Shown here: piece by piece, positions 15,394 to 24,152 of the stretch | Layout: every line of letters begins with the position of its first letter | Position numbering within the stretch: the first letter of the stretch is position 1 | NCBI RefSeq assembly: GCF_018614525.1 | Contig: NZ_JAGGOL010000036.1 | Coordinates: 1 to 64,000 of the forward strand | Length of the DNA: 64,000 nt | Direction: 5' to 3' | Source: Streptomyces sp. ISL-11 | GTDB lineage: Bacteria > Actinomycetota > Actinomycetes > Streptomycetales > Streptomycetaceae | Translations under genes and position numbers: made by a program | Notes under the pieces: generated by a model | The model's database searches: none | What the model was told of the DNA's origin: nothing | Seen by the model: only the letters and a program-made list of their open reading frames with translations

Positions 15394-16899
15394 ATGGCTG
15401 CAAACGATGACCGAGCGGGCACGTCCGACGGGGCCGCGACGGCCCCGGCGGAGAAGCCCGGCCTCACACCCCGAGCCCGGCAAGCGGTGCTGGTCGTCCT
15501 GCTGGGGGCGATCCTCGCCTTCCTGGACTCGACCGTCGTCAATGTCGCGCTCCGGCACCTCTCCCTCGACTTCGACACCTCCCTGGACACCGTCCAGTGG
15601 GTGGTCACCAGCTATCTGCTCGCCCTGGCGGCGGTGATCCCGCTGTCCGCCTGGGCCGCCAGGCGCTACGGCCCCCGCCGGCTGTACGCGTGGTCGCTCG
15701 CCGTCTTCACGGTGGCCTCGGCCCTGTGCGGCCTGGCCTCGTCGGCAGAGCTCCTGATCGTCTTCCGGGTGCTTCAGGGCATCGGCGGCGGGCTGATGAT
15801 GCCCGTCGGCCAGATGATCCTGGTCCGGGCGGCCGGGCCGCAGGGCCTGGCCCGGGTGATGAGCGCCATCGGCGTGCCCATGGTGCTCACCCCTGTCTTC
15901 GGGCCCACCATCGGCGGGCTGCTCCTGGACCACGCGGGCTGGGAGTGGATCTTCTGGATCAATGTGCCGATCGGCCTGCTCGCCCTCTACCTGACGGTGC
16001 GCCTGCTCCCGCGCGACGAGACCGAGGACGCCGGGCCGCTGGACGCGGTCGGGCTGTTCCTGATCTCGGTCGGCGTCGTCGGCGTCACCTACGGACTGGC
16101 CCAGGCCGGCCAGAAGGCGGACCTGCTCGCCGCCGACGTCCTGCTGCCGTTCCTCGTCGGACTGGCCCTGATGGTCGCCTTCGTGCTGCGGTCCCTGCGG
16201 GCGGAGCATCCGCTGCTGGACCTGCGGCTCTACCGGAACAAGATGTTCAGCGCGGCGTCCTTCACCACCTTCGCGATGGGCGCGGCCATCTTCGGCGGCA
16301 TGATCCTGATGCCGCTGTACTACCAGGTCGTCCGGCACGAGGACGCCGTCCACACCGGTCTGCTGCTCGCGCCCCAGGGCGTCGGCGCCGCGGTCGCCAT
16401 GGTGATCTCGGGGCGGCTCTTCGAGAAGATCGGCAGCCTGACGGCCGTCATCGGCGGCGCGATCTGCGTGGCCGCGACCGTGCCCTTCGTGCTCATCACC
16501 TCCGGAAGCTCCTACTGGCTGCTGAGCCTGGCGATGGTGGCCCGCGGCTTCGGCATCGGCATGGCCGGCATGCCGGCCATGACCGCCGCCTTCCGGGCGC
16601 TGGAGCCGGCCCAGGTGGGCGACGCCACGCCGCAGCTCAACATGTTGCAGCGAGTGGGCGGTTCGATGGGCACCGCGCTCTTCGTCGTCGTGCTCCAGCA
16701 GCATCTGGACGACGCGGGCACCCGCGTCTCCGAGCAGGCGTCCGGCTTCGGCACCACCTTCATCTGGGTGCTGGCGGCCGCGGTGGTCGCCACGCTCCCG
16801 GCCCTCCTGATGACCGCCCTGGAGCGCCGCGCGCGGACGGCCGAGGCGGAGGCGCCCGGTGGCACGGGCGCGGAGGCGCACAGCGCCACCGCCACCTGA
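15394..16899 (+). CDS. DHA2-family MFS drug exporter (14 TM)
   Basis: 501-residue membrane exporter of the EmrB/QacA type with 14 predicted membrane segments. Motifs are LDSTVVNVALRHL in helix 1 (motif D1), the RRYGPRRLY loop (motif A) and GPTIGGLLLD (motif C, typical of antiporters). I prefer ATG 15394 because the promoter predicts transcription starting there; ATG 15376 is an in-frame alternative without a ribosome-binding site. Regulated by the divergent TetR. It probably exports the aromatic product and gives self-resistance; the second DHA2 pump at 37981 may serve the polyyne half. Confidence 0.9.
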   Translation: MAANDDRAGTSDGAATAPAEKPGLTPRARQAVLVVLLGAILAFLDSTVVNVALRHLSLDFDTSLDTVQWVVTSYLLALAAVIPLSAWAARRYGPRRLYAWSLAVFTVASALCGLASSAELLIVFRVLQGIGGGLMMPVGQMILVRAAGPQGLARVMSAIGVPMVLTPVFGPTIGGLLLDHAGWEWIFWINVPIGLLALYLTVRLLPRDETEDAGPLDAVGLFLISVGVVGVTYGLAQAGQKADLLAADVLLPFLVGLALMVAFVLRSLRAEHPLLDLRLYRNKMFSAASFTTFAMGAAIFGGMILMPLYYQVVRHEDAVHTGLLLAPQGVGAAVAMVISGRLFEKIGSLTAVIGGAICVAATVPFVLITSGSSYWLLSLAMVARGFGIGMAGMPAMTAAFRALEPAQVGDATPQLNMLQRVGGSMGTALFVVVLQQHLDDAGTRVSEQASGFGTTFIWVLAAAVVATLPALLMTALERRARTAEAEAPGGTGAEAHSATAT

Positions 16900-17043
16900 G
16901 GACCAGGCCGTCGCCGGAAGGGCCGTGCCCGGCCGGAGCGGACGCGCGACGTCGCACCGGCCGGGCCGGCGGCGGCCCGCCGGGGTCCGGTGTCGCGTCC
17001 CCCCGCGCGCGCCGGACCCACCGCCACCGTCACGGACCCACCC

Positions 17044-18069
17044 TCACAGACCCGCCTCGATCACGGCCTCCGTACGCGGGCTGTCGCCCGTCTCCTCGGG
17101 AGGCCGCACCTCCCTGATCTTCAGCCCGGCCCGCAGGAGCAGCCCGCGGAACTCCTCGACCGTCCGTTCCCGCCCGCCGAGGACCACCAGCATCTGGAGG
17201 TCGGAGAACTTGCCCGGATGGAAGCCCCCGCCCTCCGGGATCACCTGGTCGATGACGACGAGCCGCGCGTCCGGCGTCATGGCCTCACGGACGTTGTGCA
17301 GGATGCGCAGCGCGTCGTCGTCACCCCAGTCGTGCAGGACCCGCGAGAGCACGTACGTGCTCCCACCGGCCGGCACCCCGTCGAAGAAGCTCCTGCCCAC
17401 GATCTCCACCCGGTCCGCCACCCCGTGCCCGGCGAGCACGGCGGGCGCCTCGTCGACGACCGTCGGCAGGTCCTGGAGCACGCCGCGCAACCCCGGGCGG
17501 TCCCGCAGGACGTGGGCGATCAGCGTCCCCACGCTCCCTCCCAGGTCCACCACGGTGCTGTCGGCGGAGAAGTCGCAGGAATCGACGGCCGGCGGGACGG
17601 TGCCCCGGCCGACCATCGCGTGGAACACCTTCCGCGCCTCCTCGTTGCGGTCCAGGAAGGCGAAGGCGGGCATGCCGTAGATCTGGTCGAAGGCGGGCTT
17701 CCCGGTCCGTACGCTGTACATGACGTCGGCCCAGGAACGGAAGTTCTCGGCGCCGTTGACCATCGTGAACTGCGCGAGGCCGCCACTGCGGAAGGCCTCA
17801 CCGGCCGGGGCCAGTTCGAAGACCCGTCCGGCGTGCTCGCGGAAGAGCCCCAGCGCGGCCACCGCGCGGCAGAAGCGGTAGAGCGCGTCCGGGTCGCTGG
17901 CGGTGACCTCGGCCAGCTCGTCGCTGGTCCGCGGCCCGTCCGCCAGCAGATCCGCGAGCCCGAGCCGGGCGGTCACGTACAGACTCTGGAAGGTCCACGG
18001 AGCGCTCCGGAAGACCAGCTGGAACACATCGTCGCTCGCGGACGTCCCGTTGTCCGGGGCTGAGGTCAT
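17044..18069 (-). CDS. Class I O-methyltransferase (plant/TcmO-like family)
   Basis: 341-residue SAM-dependent O-methyltransferase with the two-domain layout of the methyltransf_2 family. The N-terminal helical dimerisation part reads VTARLGLADLLADGPRTSDELAE. The SAM site is VVDLGGSVGTLIAHVL, followed by LQDLPTVVDEAP, the catalytic-region LSRVLHDWGDDDALRIL and LVVIDQVIPEGG. Such enzymes methylate phenolic hydroxyls of aromatic polyketides. Last gene of an operon NmrA-acyltransferase-methyltransferase in which each start overlaps the preceding stop by four bases, under SARP-type repeats at 20.2 kb. A phenol methylation on the finished ring system is the likely step. Confidence 0.9.
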   Translation of the reverse strand: MTSAPDNGTSASDDVFQLVFRSAPWTFQSLYVTARLGLADLLADGPRTSDELAEVTASDPDALYRFCRAVAALGLFREHAGRVFELAPAGEAFRSGGLAQFTMVNGAENFRSWADVMYSVRTGKPAFDQIYGMPAFAFLDRNEEARKVFHAMVGRGTVPPAVDSCDFSADSTVVDLGGSVGTLIAHVLRDRPGLRGVLQDLPTVVDEAPAVLAGHGVADRVEIVGRSFFDGVPAGGSTYVLSRVLHDWGDDDALRILHNVREAMTPDARLVVIDQVIPEGGGFHPGKFSDLQMLVVLGGRERTVEEFRGLLLRAGLKIREVRPPEETGDSPRTEAVIEAGL

Positions 18070-19220
18070 GAGAATTCACCCACTTCGAGAGGGATTCGCT
18101 TGCGGGCGCGGCTCCACCGGCGCATCACCGGTCGCTCGACGCCCGTGTACAGCAGCCAGGCCAGGAGGACCGCGCCGCCCAGGACCGGCAGGGATAGGCC
18201 CGCGGCCTGCCAGCCGCTCAGGTCGTCCCGGGGGCCGATGCCCAGGGCGCGCGCGACCTGGTCGATGAGCAGTTCGTGCACCATGTACAGCGCGAACGAC
18301 ACCTCGCCGAGCCACACCATCGTGGTGCCGCGCAGCGCCGACGCCCGGGCGCCGATGTCGGCGGACGCCCCGGCGGCGATCAGCAGGCCCAGCGGCACCA
18401 CGGTCACGGCGACCGTGCCGTACTGCCCGGGGGCGTGCAGCGCCCCGATGTACGCGCCGACGACCAGCGCCCCGGCCGGCACCAACGGCACCCGGGGGAA
18501 CAGCCCCTCCGCGACCAGCCGGGCCAGCACCATGCCGAGCGCGAACTCCAGGCAGCGCGTCACGGGGAAGAAGTAGACGAACCACAGCTGCGTCACCGAG
18601 TACGGCATCCGCGGCGACAGGACCGTACCGCCCGACAGGAACAGCTCCGACACCAGCGGCACGCACCACACCGCGGCCGCCAGCCCGCCGGCCCACCACC
18701 ACAGCCGCCGCACCGGCACCCGCCGCAGCAGCGACAGCAGCAGCGGGAACGACAGGTAGAAGAACGCCTCGCACCCCAGCGACCAGCTGACCGCGTTGAC
18801 GCCGGTCAGGACGTCGAAGCGGGGCAGCCAGGTGTGGAGCAGCAGGAGGTTCGGCAACAGCTGATGGCCCGTCACCGTACGGCTCTGCGAGAGCGCCAGC
18901 GCGACGGCGGCCGCCGCCGTCACCAGGTGGTTGGGGTAGATCTTGCAGGCGCGTCTGCGCCAGAACGCCCGGGGCCCCTGATCCGGCCGTGCCGACCAGG
19001 TCAGCACGAACCCGCTCAGGACGAAGAAGAACGACACCCCCGTCGAACCGGCCTTGCTCCAGAAGAACGCCACCCCCTCGTCCGACCCCCAACTGCTGGG
19101 GATGAACTGGAAGAAGGAGTGCGAGAAGAACACCGCGGCGGCCGCCAGGAAGCGCATGCCCGTCAGGGACGGCAGCCCCGGCCGGCGGCCGTCCCGGTGC
19201 TCCACGGCCGGGGCGCTCAT
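18066..19220 (-). CDS. Membrane O-acyltransferase (acyltransferase 3 family)
   Basis: 384-residue integral membrane protein with about ten hydrophobic segments and the Acyl_transf_3 start LPSLTGMRFLAAAAVFFSH, where the Arg and the later His are family catalytic residues. VSFFFVLSGFVLTW and VSWSLGCEAFFYLSFPLL are further signatures. Members such as MdmB-type enzymes transfer short acyl groups to antibiotic hydroxyls. It is translationally coupled to the NmrA gene before and the O-methyltransferase after. The acyl donor is unknown; a short acyl-CoA is the conservative guess. Transfer of a polyynoyl chain from the neighbouring pathway is an attractive but untested idea. Confidence 0.85.
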   Translation of the reverse strand: MSAPAVEHRDGRRPGLPSLTGMRFLAAAAVFFSHSFFQFIPSSWGSDEGVAFFWSKAGSTGVSFFFVLSGFVLTWSARPDQGPRAFWRRRACKIYPNHLVTAAAAVALALSQSRTVTGHQLLPNLLLLHTWLPRFDVLTGVNAVSWSLGCEAFFYLSFPLLLSLLRRVPVRRLWWWAGGLAAAVWCVPLVSELFLSGGTVLSPRMPYSVTQLWFVYFFPVTRCLEFALGMVLARLVAEGLFPRVPLVPAGALVVGAYIGALHAPGQYGTVAVTVVPLGLLIAAGASADIGARASALRGTTMVWLGEVSFALYMVHELLIDQVARALGIGPRDDLSGWQAAGLSLPVLGGAVLLAWLLYTGVERPVMRRWSRARKRIPLEVGEFS

Positions 19221-20107
19221 CCCGGCTCTCGCGGCGACCAGCCGGACCCGCGCAGGAACGCGTCGAACGTCAGCAGCTCCGGGTGCTCCGCGCGCAGCGC
19301 GGGAAGGTCCGCGGTGTAGCCGACCTCGTTGAACCAGACGAAGGTCTTGGCCATCCACTCGTTCTGCCGCCGGATCTCCTCGATGGGCACCGACTCGAAG
19401 CGGGCCGGCCGCCCGGTGTGGCGCGCGAACGCCTCGGCGATCTCCGGCCCGGTGAGCTCGTCACCGGCGATCTCCACGTTCCGGCCGGCGAAGCGGCCCG
19501 GGTCGTCGAAGGCGTCGGCGACGAACAGGCCGATGTCCTGGGAGGCGATCACCTGCAGCCGCGTCCCCGGCAGCAGGCCCCGGCTCAGCACCAGCTGCCC
19601 GGAGGCGTCCAGGACGGGCGGTAGGTCCAGGAAGTTCTCCATGTAGTAGACCGCGCGCAGGAACGTCGTGGGCAGCCCCGCCGCCCGTACGGTCCGCTCG
19701 ACCCGCAGCTTGGTCTCCCGCCAGCCGACGCCGCCGGGGTTCTCCACCCCACCGACCGAACTGTGCACCAGGTGCGCCACGTCCGCGTCCCGCGCGGCCT
19801 CGGCCACCAGCGCCGCGTGCCGCTCCTCGCCGTCCAGGCCGTTGCCGTGCGTCGGTGTGAAGACGGTGAACACCCCGTACGCGCCCGCCACCGCCTTCCG
19901 TACGGCGGCCGGGTCGTCCAGCGAGCCCCGCACCAGCCGCGCGCCCCTGGCCCGCAGCTCCCGGGCGCGGGGATGCTCCGGGTCGCGTACGAACGCGTGG
20001 ACCGCCCAGCCCCGGTCGAGCAGGTGCCGGGCCGCCGTCCCTCCCTGCCGGCCGGTCGCGCCCAGCACCAGCACCCAGCGATCGGTGTCCGTGTCCCCGA
20101 CTGCCAT
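19217..20107 (-). CDS. NmrA-family NAD(P)-binding protein
   Basis: 296-residue atypical SDR of the NmrA type: the Rossmann motif VLVLGATGRQGGTAARHLL at the N-terminus, VHSSVGGVENP in place of the classical Ser/Tyr/Lys active site, then FLRAVYYMENFL. NmrA proteins may be redox sensors or enzymes. In actinorhodin biosynthesis the NmrA-like ActVA-ORF4 is needed for dimerisation, so a comparable tailoring or coupling role is worth considering. ATG 20107 has GGAGG upstream. It heads the three-gene operon under the SARP-type repeats at 20203-20231. Confidence 0.85.
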   Translation of the reverse strand: MAVGDTDTDRWVLVLGATGRQGGTAARHLLDRGWAVHAFVRDPEHPRARELRARGARLVRGSLDDPAAVRKAVAGAYGVFTVFTPTHGNGLDGEERHAALVAEAARDADVAHLVHSSVGGVENPGGVGWRETKLRVERTVRAAGLPTTFLRAVYYMENFLDLPPVLDASGQLVLSRGLLPGTRLQVIASQDIGLFVADAFDDPGRFAGRNVEIAGDELTGPEIAEAFARHTGRPARFESVPIEEIRRQNEWMAKTFVWFNEVGYTADLPALRAEHPELLTFDAFLRGSGWSPREPG

Positions 20108-20158
20108 CGCATGCCCTCCTGAGAGTCGTTCCTCCGGCGCAACACGCTCGCCGCGCGG

Positions 20159-20188
20159 GCTGGAAAACGGCTGGAGGCGGGGTCGAGA
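20159..20188 (+). promoter_or_regulatory. SARP-type triple repeat facing the gene at 20286
   Basis: CTGGAAA (20160), CTGGAGG (20171) and GTCGAGA (20182) lie at exact 11-bp spacing on the plus strand, upstream of the hypothetical-DoxX-hydroxylase operon. Confidence 0.7.
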
Positions 20189-20202
20189 GCGAACGGCGGG
20201 CT

Positions 20203-20231
20203 GTCCAGCGAGCGTCGAGCGGCCTTCGAGC
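20203..20231 (-). promoter_or_regulatory. SARP-type triple repeat facing the NmrA operon
   Basis: Read on the minus strand, GCTCGAA (20231-20225), GCTCGAC (20220-20214) and GCTGGAC (20209-20203) are spaced exactly 11 bp apart, directed at the NmrA gene. Together with the facing set it makes the clearest bidirectional SARP promoter of the cluster. Confidence 0.75.
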
Positions 20232-20285
20232 CCGCACCGGGAGGGTCGGTCACCCCGCACACCACGGCGAAGGGAGCGGCCGATC

Positions 20286-21242
20286 ATGCATCACGGCCCC
20301 GGCACGACCTCCCCGGCGGCGACCGGCCGCGTTCTGTTCGACCGGGACGGCCGGGCCGGCTTCCGCGCCACGGGCCCGGACCCCGACTGGCAGATCCGGC
20401 CCATCGGACCACTGCCGCTCGGGGACGCCGTCGTACGGACCACCGCGGCGGGCCTGGTCGTCCAGCCCGAGGCCATCGACCCGGACACCGGCACCCCGGC
20501 GTTCGCCTACGCCGCGGGGCCCGGCGGGCCCGACGACCATCTCAAGTGGTGCGCCCTGGCGGCCCGTACGGCCTCGTCCGGCATGCCGGGCTTCGACGCG
20601 CCCGCCACGGGCGGGCTGACCGGTACGGCGGAGCTGTCCGTCCGCGTCTTCAACGCCGGCCGGCACCCCTTCGGCGACGCCGTCACCGACCCCGAGGCCG
20701 ACGTACGGCTCGGGGCCGGCGCCCTGCTCGCACTGGACCGCGAGACCGGCCTGGTCTTCGACTTCTTCCTCACCAACCGGCGCGTGTACGCCGTGTACGA
20801 GCGGATGCGGCCGCCGGGCGCGGACTGGGCGGCGTTCACCTACGCGGTCCCGGTCGCCGACCGCGGCCCCGGCCGGACCCACCGGCTCGGGATCACGCTG
20901 GACCGGGCCGCGGACACCGTCCACTGGACGGTGGACGGCGGGCGCGCGCTGTCCGCCGGGCGGCTCGGCCTGCCCTCGCTCGCCCGCGAACACCTGGTGA
21001 TCGACCACGGCGGCACCCCGCGCCGCGCCACGCCGCGTCAACTCACCTTCGGACTCGGCCTGTTCGCCCTGCTGGACGCCGCCGGCGCGGACGGCCGGGG
21101 GCTCGTACGGCTCTCCGCCGACCCCTACACCGAGCCCGTGGGCTTCCGCTACGAGCAGGGCCGGCGCGAACACCGGCTGTGGGGACAGGGCGTGCGGCTG
21201 ACCCTCGGCCGGCTGACCGTCACCACGACACCGGCCCGGTGA
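20286..21242 (+). CDS. Hypothetical protein, possible concanavalin/LamG-like beta-sandwich
   Basis: 318-residue protein I cannot name. No signal peptide or membrane segment is seen. The pattern THRLGITLDRAADTVHWTVDG resembles the strand-turn-strand near the end of concanavalin-like (LamG or GH16-type) beta-sandwiches, where an edge strand ends in W-x-V-D-G. DLVFDFFLTNRRVYAVYERMR-like strands precede it (here LVFDFFLTNRRVYAVYERM). No GH16 catalytic ExDxxE motif is visible, so a binding or structural role is more likely. First gene of a SARP-controlled operon with a DoxX protein and the flavin hydroxylase, which marks it as a pathway gene. Confidence 0.7.
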   Translation: MHHGPGTTSPAATGRVLFDRDGRAGFRATGPDPDWQIRPIGPLPLGDAVVRTTAAGLVVQPEAIDPDTGTPAFAYAAGPGGPDDHLKWCALAARTASSGMPGFDAPATGGLTGTAELSVRVFNAGRHPFGDAVTDPEADVRLGAGALLALDRETGLVFDFFLTNRRVYAVYERMRPPGADWAAFTYAVPVADRGPGRTHRLGITLDRAADTVHWTVDGGRALSAGRLGLPSLAREHLVIDHGGTPRRATPRQLTFGLGLFALLDAAGADGRGLVRLSADPYTEPVGFRYEQGRREHRLWGQGVRLTLGRLTVTTTPAR

Positions 21243-21270
21243 CCGGGCCCGAGAGGAGGACGAGGGAACC

Positions 21271-21663
21271 ATGAAGACGGCACACCAGACCGTAAGGGGC
21301 CTGGCCAGGCCCCTGCTGGCCGCCAGTTTCGTCACCGGTGGCTACAGCGTCCTGCGCGACCCCGGACCGCTGCCCGCCCTGGCCGGGAGGCACGGGATCC
21401 CCCTGCCGGAGACCGCCACCCGCGCCACGGCGGCCGGCATGCTCGTCGGCGGCGTGGCCCTGGGCGCGGGCTTCCGCCCGCCGATCAGCGTCTGCCTGCT
21501 GGCCGCCTGCCTCGTGCCGACGACCGTGACCGTCCACGACTTCTGGCGGCAGCAGGACCCGGCCCGCCGCGTCACCCAGCGCAACGAGTTCTTCAAGAAC
21601 CTCAGCCTGCTCGGCGCGCTGGCGATCGCCGCCGCCGACGCGCTCGCGGCCGGCAAGGAGTGA
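21271..21663 (+). CDS. DoxX-like small membrane protein
   Basis: 130-residue protein with about four hydrophobic segments. The C-terminal VHDFWRQQDPARRVTQRNEF, followed by a FKNLSLLGAL helix, is the DoxX-family signature. DoxX proteins are membrane partners of oxidases or redox relays, but most are uncharacterised. It sits 28 bp after the hypothetical gene and six bases before the flavin hydroxylase, so the three genes are one operon. It could be a membrane quinone-handling partner for the pathway oxygenase, or simply a permeability protein; sequence does not decide. Confidence 0.75.
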   Translation: MKTAHQTVRGLARPLLAASFVTGGYSVLRDPGPLPALAGRHGIPLPETATRATAAGMLVGGVALGAGFRPPISVCLLAACLVPTTVTVHDFWRQQDPARRVTQRNEFFKNLSLLGALAIAAADALAAGKE

Positions 21664-21668
21664 ACACC

Positions 21669-22814
21669 ATGCCGACACGGGAACACACCGGACACACCGC
21701 GGAGCCCCTCGCCGCACGGGCCCAGGACGCCGCACGGCTGGCCGCGGCCCACGCCGCCGACGCCGACCGGGAGCGCAGGCTGCGCCCCGACGTCGTCCGC
21801 GCCGTCGTCGACGCCGGATTCGCCCGGCACTTCGTCCCCCAGCGCCGGGGTGGCGCGGCGGGCACCTTCGGCGAGCTCGTGGACGCCGTCACGGCGGTCG
21901 GCGAGGAGTGCACCGCCGCCGCCTGGGTGGCGTCGCTCGGCGCGACCGTCGCCCGGATGGCGGCCCACCTGCCGGAGAAGGGCCAGGCGGAACTGTGGGC
22001 GGAGGGACCCGACGCCCTGCTGGTGGGCGCGCTGATGCCGGTCGGGCGGGCCGAGGCCGTCCCCGGCGGCTGGCGGCTGTCCGGCACATGGTCGTTCATC
22101 AGCGCCGTCGACTACTCGCGCTGGGCGCTGGTGTGCGCGACGACACCGGCACCCGACGGCGCGGACGGACCGCCGACGGCCCGCTACTTCGCCGTGCCCC
22201 GCACCGCCTACACCGTCCTCGACACCTGGTTCTCCGTGGGCATGCGCGGCACCGGCAGCAACACCCTCGTCCTGGACGGCGCGTTCGTGCCCGAGCACCT
22301 GTCCTTCGACCGCGAACGGGTGATGGAGGGCTCCGGCTCCCCGTCCCCGGCCGCCTGCCACCGCGTACCGCTGAAGGCCGTCAACGGCCTGTCGTTCGTG
22401 GTCCCCGTCCTGGGCGCCGCGCGCGGGATGCTCACCCGGTGGACCGGCTGGGGCGCGGCCAGGGCGGCCGGCACGGGGGGAGCGGCGCACGACGCCGGTT
22501 TCCGCGACGTCCTCGCCCGGACGGCGGGGGAGCTGGACGCGGCCGAACTCCTGGTGCGCCGCGCCGCGGCCGTCGCCGACTCCGGCGGCTGCACCGCGCT
22601 GCTGACGGCGCGCGGCGCCCGTGACTGCGCCCTCGCCGCAGAGACGCTGCTGACCGCCGTCAACCGGATGTTCCGCGCGACGGGCACCTCCGGCCAGGCC
22701 GCCGGCGGATTCGAGCGCTCCTGGCGGGACGTCAACTCCGCCACCAGCCACCTCGTGCTGCGCCTGGACGCGGCCGCCATGGCCTACGCCGAGCAGGTGC
22801 TGGCCGACGGGTGA
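21669..22814 (+). CDS. FMNH2-dependent hydroxylase, acyl-CoA dehydrogenase fold (ActVA-ORF5-like)
   Basis: 381-residue protein of the two-component monooxygenase branch of the acyl-CoA dehydrogenase superfamily. Seen are the N-terminal RLRPDVVRAVVDAGFARHFVPQ, EECTAAAWVASLGATVARM, LSGTWSFISAVDYSRWALV (flavin-binding strands), GMRGTGSNTLVLDGAFVP and the C-terminal helical bundle ending SWRDVNSATSHL. ActVA-ORF5 hydroxylates the naphthoquinone core with FMNH2 supplied by ActVB; the reductase at 3599-4111 is the likely partner. ATG 21669 follows AAGGAG. It is the last gene of its operon, ending at a strong bidirectional terminator. Confidence 0.85.
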   Translation: MPTREHTGHTAEPLAARAQDAARLAAAHAADADRERRLRPDVVRAVVDAGFARHFVPQRRGGAAGTFGELVDAVTAVGEECTAAAWVASLGATVARMAAHLPEKGQAELWAEGPDALLVGALMPVGRAEAVPGGWRLSGTWSFISAVDYSRWALVCATTPAPDGADGPPTARYFAVPRTAYTVLDTWFSVGMRGTGSNTLVLDGAFVPEHLSFDRERVMEGSGSPSPAACHRVPLKAVNGLSFVVPVLGAARGMLTRWTGWGAARAAGTGGAAHDAGFRDVLARTAGELDAAELLVRRAAAVADSGGCTALLTARGARDCALAAETLLTAVNRMFRATGTSGQAAGGFERSWRDVNSATSHLVLRLDAAAMAYAEQVLADG

Positions 22815-22831
22815 CCGGGAGGTGACGGGGA

Positions 22832-22863
22832 AAGGGCCCGCCGGGTGATCCCGGCGGGCCCTT
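22832..22863. terminator. Bidirectional terminator between hydroxylase and aromatase genes
   Basis: A perfect 14-bp inverted repeat, AAGGGCCCGCCGGG with loop TGAT, sits in the 62-bp gap between the convergent hydroxylase and aromatase genes. The A-rich and T-rich ends on either side suit termination from both directions. Confidence 0.8.
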
Positions 22864-22876
22864 CCGTCGTGCCGCG

Positions 22877-23830
22877 TCAGCGGGCCGCGGTTCCGATCCC
22901 CGCCGCCAGCGACAGTGTGGTCCGGCTGTTGTCCCCCAGCGCCTTGCGCACGTACGAGCGCGCGTCGGCCAGTCCGGCGCCCTCGCCCAGCACCGCGGGC
23001 ACCGCGGCCGGGTCGATGACCACCGTGTGCCGGGCCGAGGCCCTGGCCCCCGCCGCGTCCTCCTCGAACGTCCACAGACCGCTGTGGCCGAGCAGCAGCT
23101 TCGGCAGCACCCGCTGCTTGTACGCGATCCACCCCGGCCGGTGGCACACCCGCACCGAGCGCGTGGTGTGCGCGGAGCCGTCCGGCGTGACCGTCTCCAT
23201 GGCCAGCTCCTGGACGCCCGGAGCGGTCTCCGTCAGCTCGCTCCGGGACACGTGCGGCAGCCGCTCGGCCCACAGGTCGGCACGCTCGACGAAGGTGTAC
23301 GCGGTCTCCGCCGGGCACGCCAGCTCGATCGTGTCGGTGAAGGTGAGGACGACCTCCCGCACCGGGTGCCCGGACTCGGCGACCCGGGCCAGGGCGGCGA
23401 GCTCCGAGCGGCTGTTGCGGTCGAGGGCCTCCAGCAGCCCGGCCGGCGCCACCGGATCGTCGCCGACGGTGGTGAAACGGTGCCGCAGCACCACCTCGGT
23501 GCGCCGGCCGGGCAGCCGCCGCAGCAGCCACCCGCCGCCCATCGAGGCGACCGGCGGGCTGGAGTGCTCCTGGCGGAAACCGACGTAGAACCGCTCCGGG
23601 TCGAGGGTCCGCCGCGAAGTCCACCTCCTCACCTCGCCGTTGACCTCAGCCCACAGCTCGAAACGCTCCGAGTGACCGGTGCGGGACAGGTGCCGGACGT
23701 ACGCGCACGGGCCGAAGACCGCCGGCCAGGACGCCGCGTCCGCGATCAGGTCGTACAGCTGCGCCGGCGGCGCGGCCACGATGAGCGAGTGCTCGGTGCG
23801 GTGCACCCGCGGCAGGCGCGAGCCGGTCAC
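22877..23830 (-). CDS. Two-domain aromatase/cyclase (ActVII-like)
   Basis: 317 residues, the size of ActVII-type didomain aromatase/cyclases. It has two START/Bet v1-like SRPBCC halves. The first begins VHRTEHSLIVAAPPAQLYDL with DAASWPAVFGPC; the second begins at about residue 165 with VLTFTDTIELACPAETAYTF. These enzymes fold, cyclise and dehydrate the first ring of a C9-reduced polyketide on the ACP, consistent with the ActIII-like ketoreductase. The GTG start (23830) overlaps the ACP stop by four bases, making it the fourth gene of the minimal PKS operon. Confidence 0.9.
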   Translation of the reverse strand: MTGSRLPRVHRTEHSLIVAAPPAQLYDLIADAASWPAVFGPCAYVRHLSRTGHSERFELWAEVNGEVRRWTSRRTLDPERFYVGFRQEHSSPPVASMGGGWLLRRLPGRRTEVVLRHRFTTVGDDPVAPAGLLEALDRNSRSELAALARVAESGHPVREVVLTFTDTIELACPAETAYTFVERADLWAERLPHVSRSELTETAPGVQELAMETVTPDGSAHTTRSVRVCHRPGWIAYKQRVLPKLLLGHSGLWTFEEDAAGARASARHTVVIDPAAVPAVLGEGAGLADARSYVRKALGDNSRTTLSLAAGIGTAAR

Positions 23831-24111
23831 GCGACCCTCACCCCCTCGTCCACCCGCTCCTGCCCGGCCGACGCGTTGACGAGGTCGAGCACCGCGCGCG
23901 GCGTCTCCAGCTCGCTCAGGACGTCGTCGGCGATGTCCACGCCGAACTCCCGCTTGATCCGGGCCGCACTCTCCATCAGGGCGAGCGAGTTGTAGCCCAG
24001 GTCCGCGAACGGGACGTCGAGGATGTCACCGGCCAGGCCGGCCGCCTCGTCCTCACCCGCGCAGGCCACGAGTATCGCGCGCAGCGTGTCGAGGTCCATC
24101 AGTGCTGTCAT
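23827..24111 (-). CDS. Type II PKS acyl carrier protein
   Basis: 94-residue acyl carrier protein. The phosphopantetheine attachment serine is Ser42 in FADLGYNSLALMESAARI, with Asn for the usual Asp before Ser, a change tolerated in some PKS carriers. The ATG at 24111 follows 41 bp after the CLF gene, and the stop overlaps the aromatase start. The order KS-alpha, CLF, ACP, aromatase is the standard minimal PKS operon. Distinct from the second carrier protein of the polyyne operon (34165-34461), which has a different serine motif, so the two chains can be carried separately. Confidence 0.95.
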   Translation of the reverse strand: MTALMDLDTLRAILVACAGEDEAAGLAGDILDVPFADLGYNSLALMESAARIKREFGVDIADDVLSELETPRAVLDLVNASAGQERVDEGVRVA

Positions 24112-24152
24112 GGTGTCTTGCCTCCTGGTGAGAGCGACCGTCCGACGGTCCG

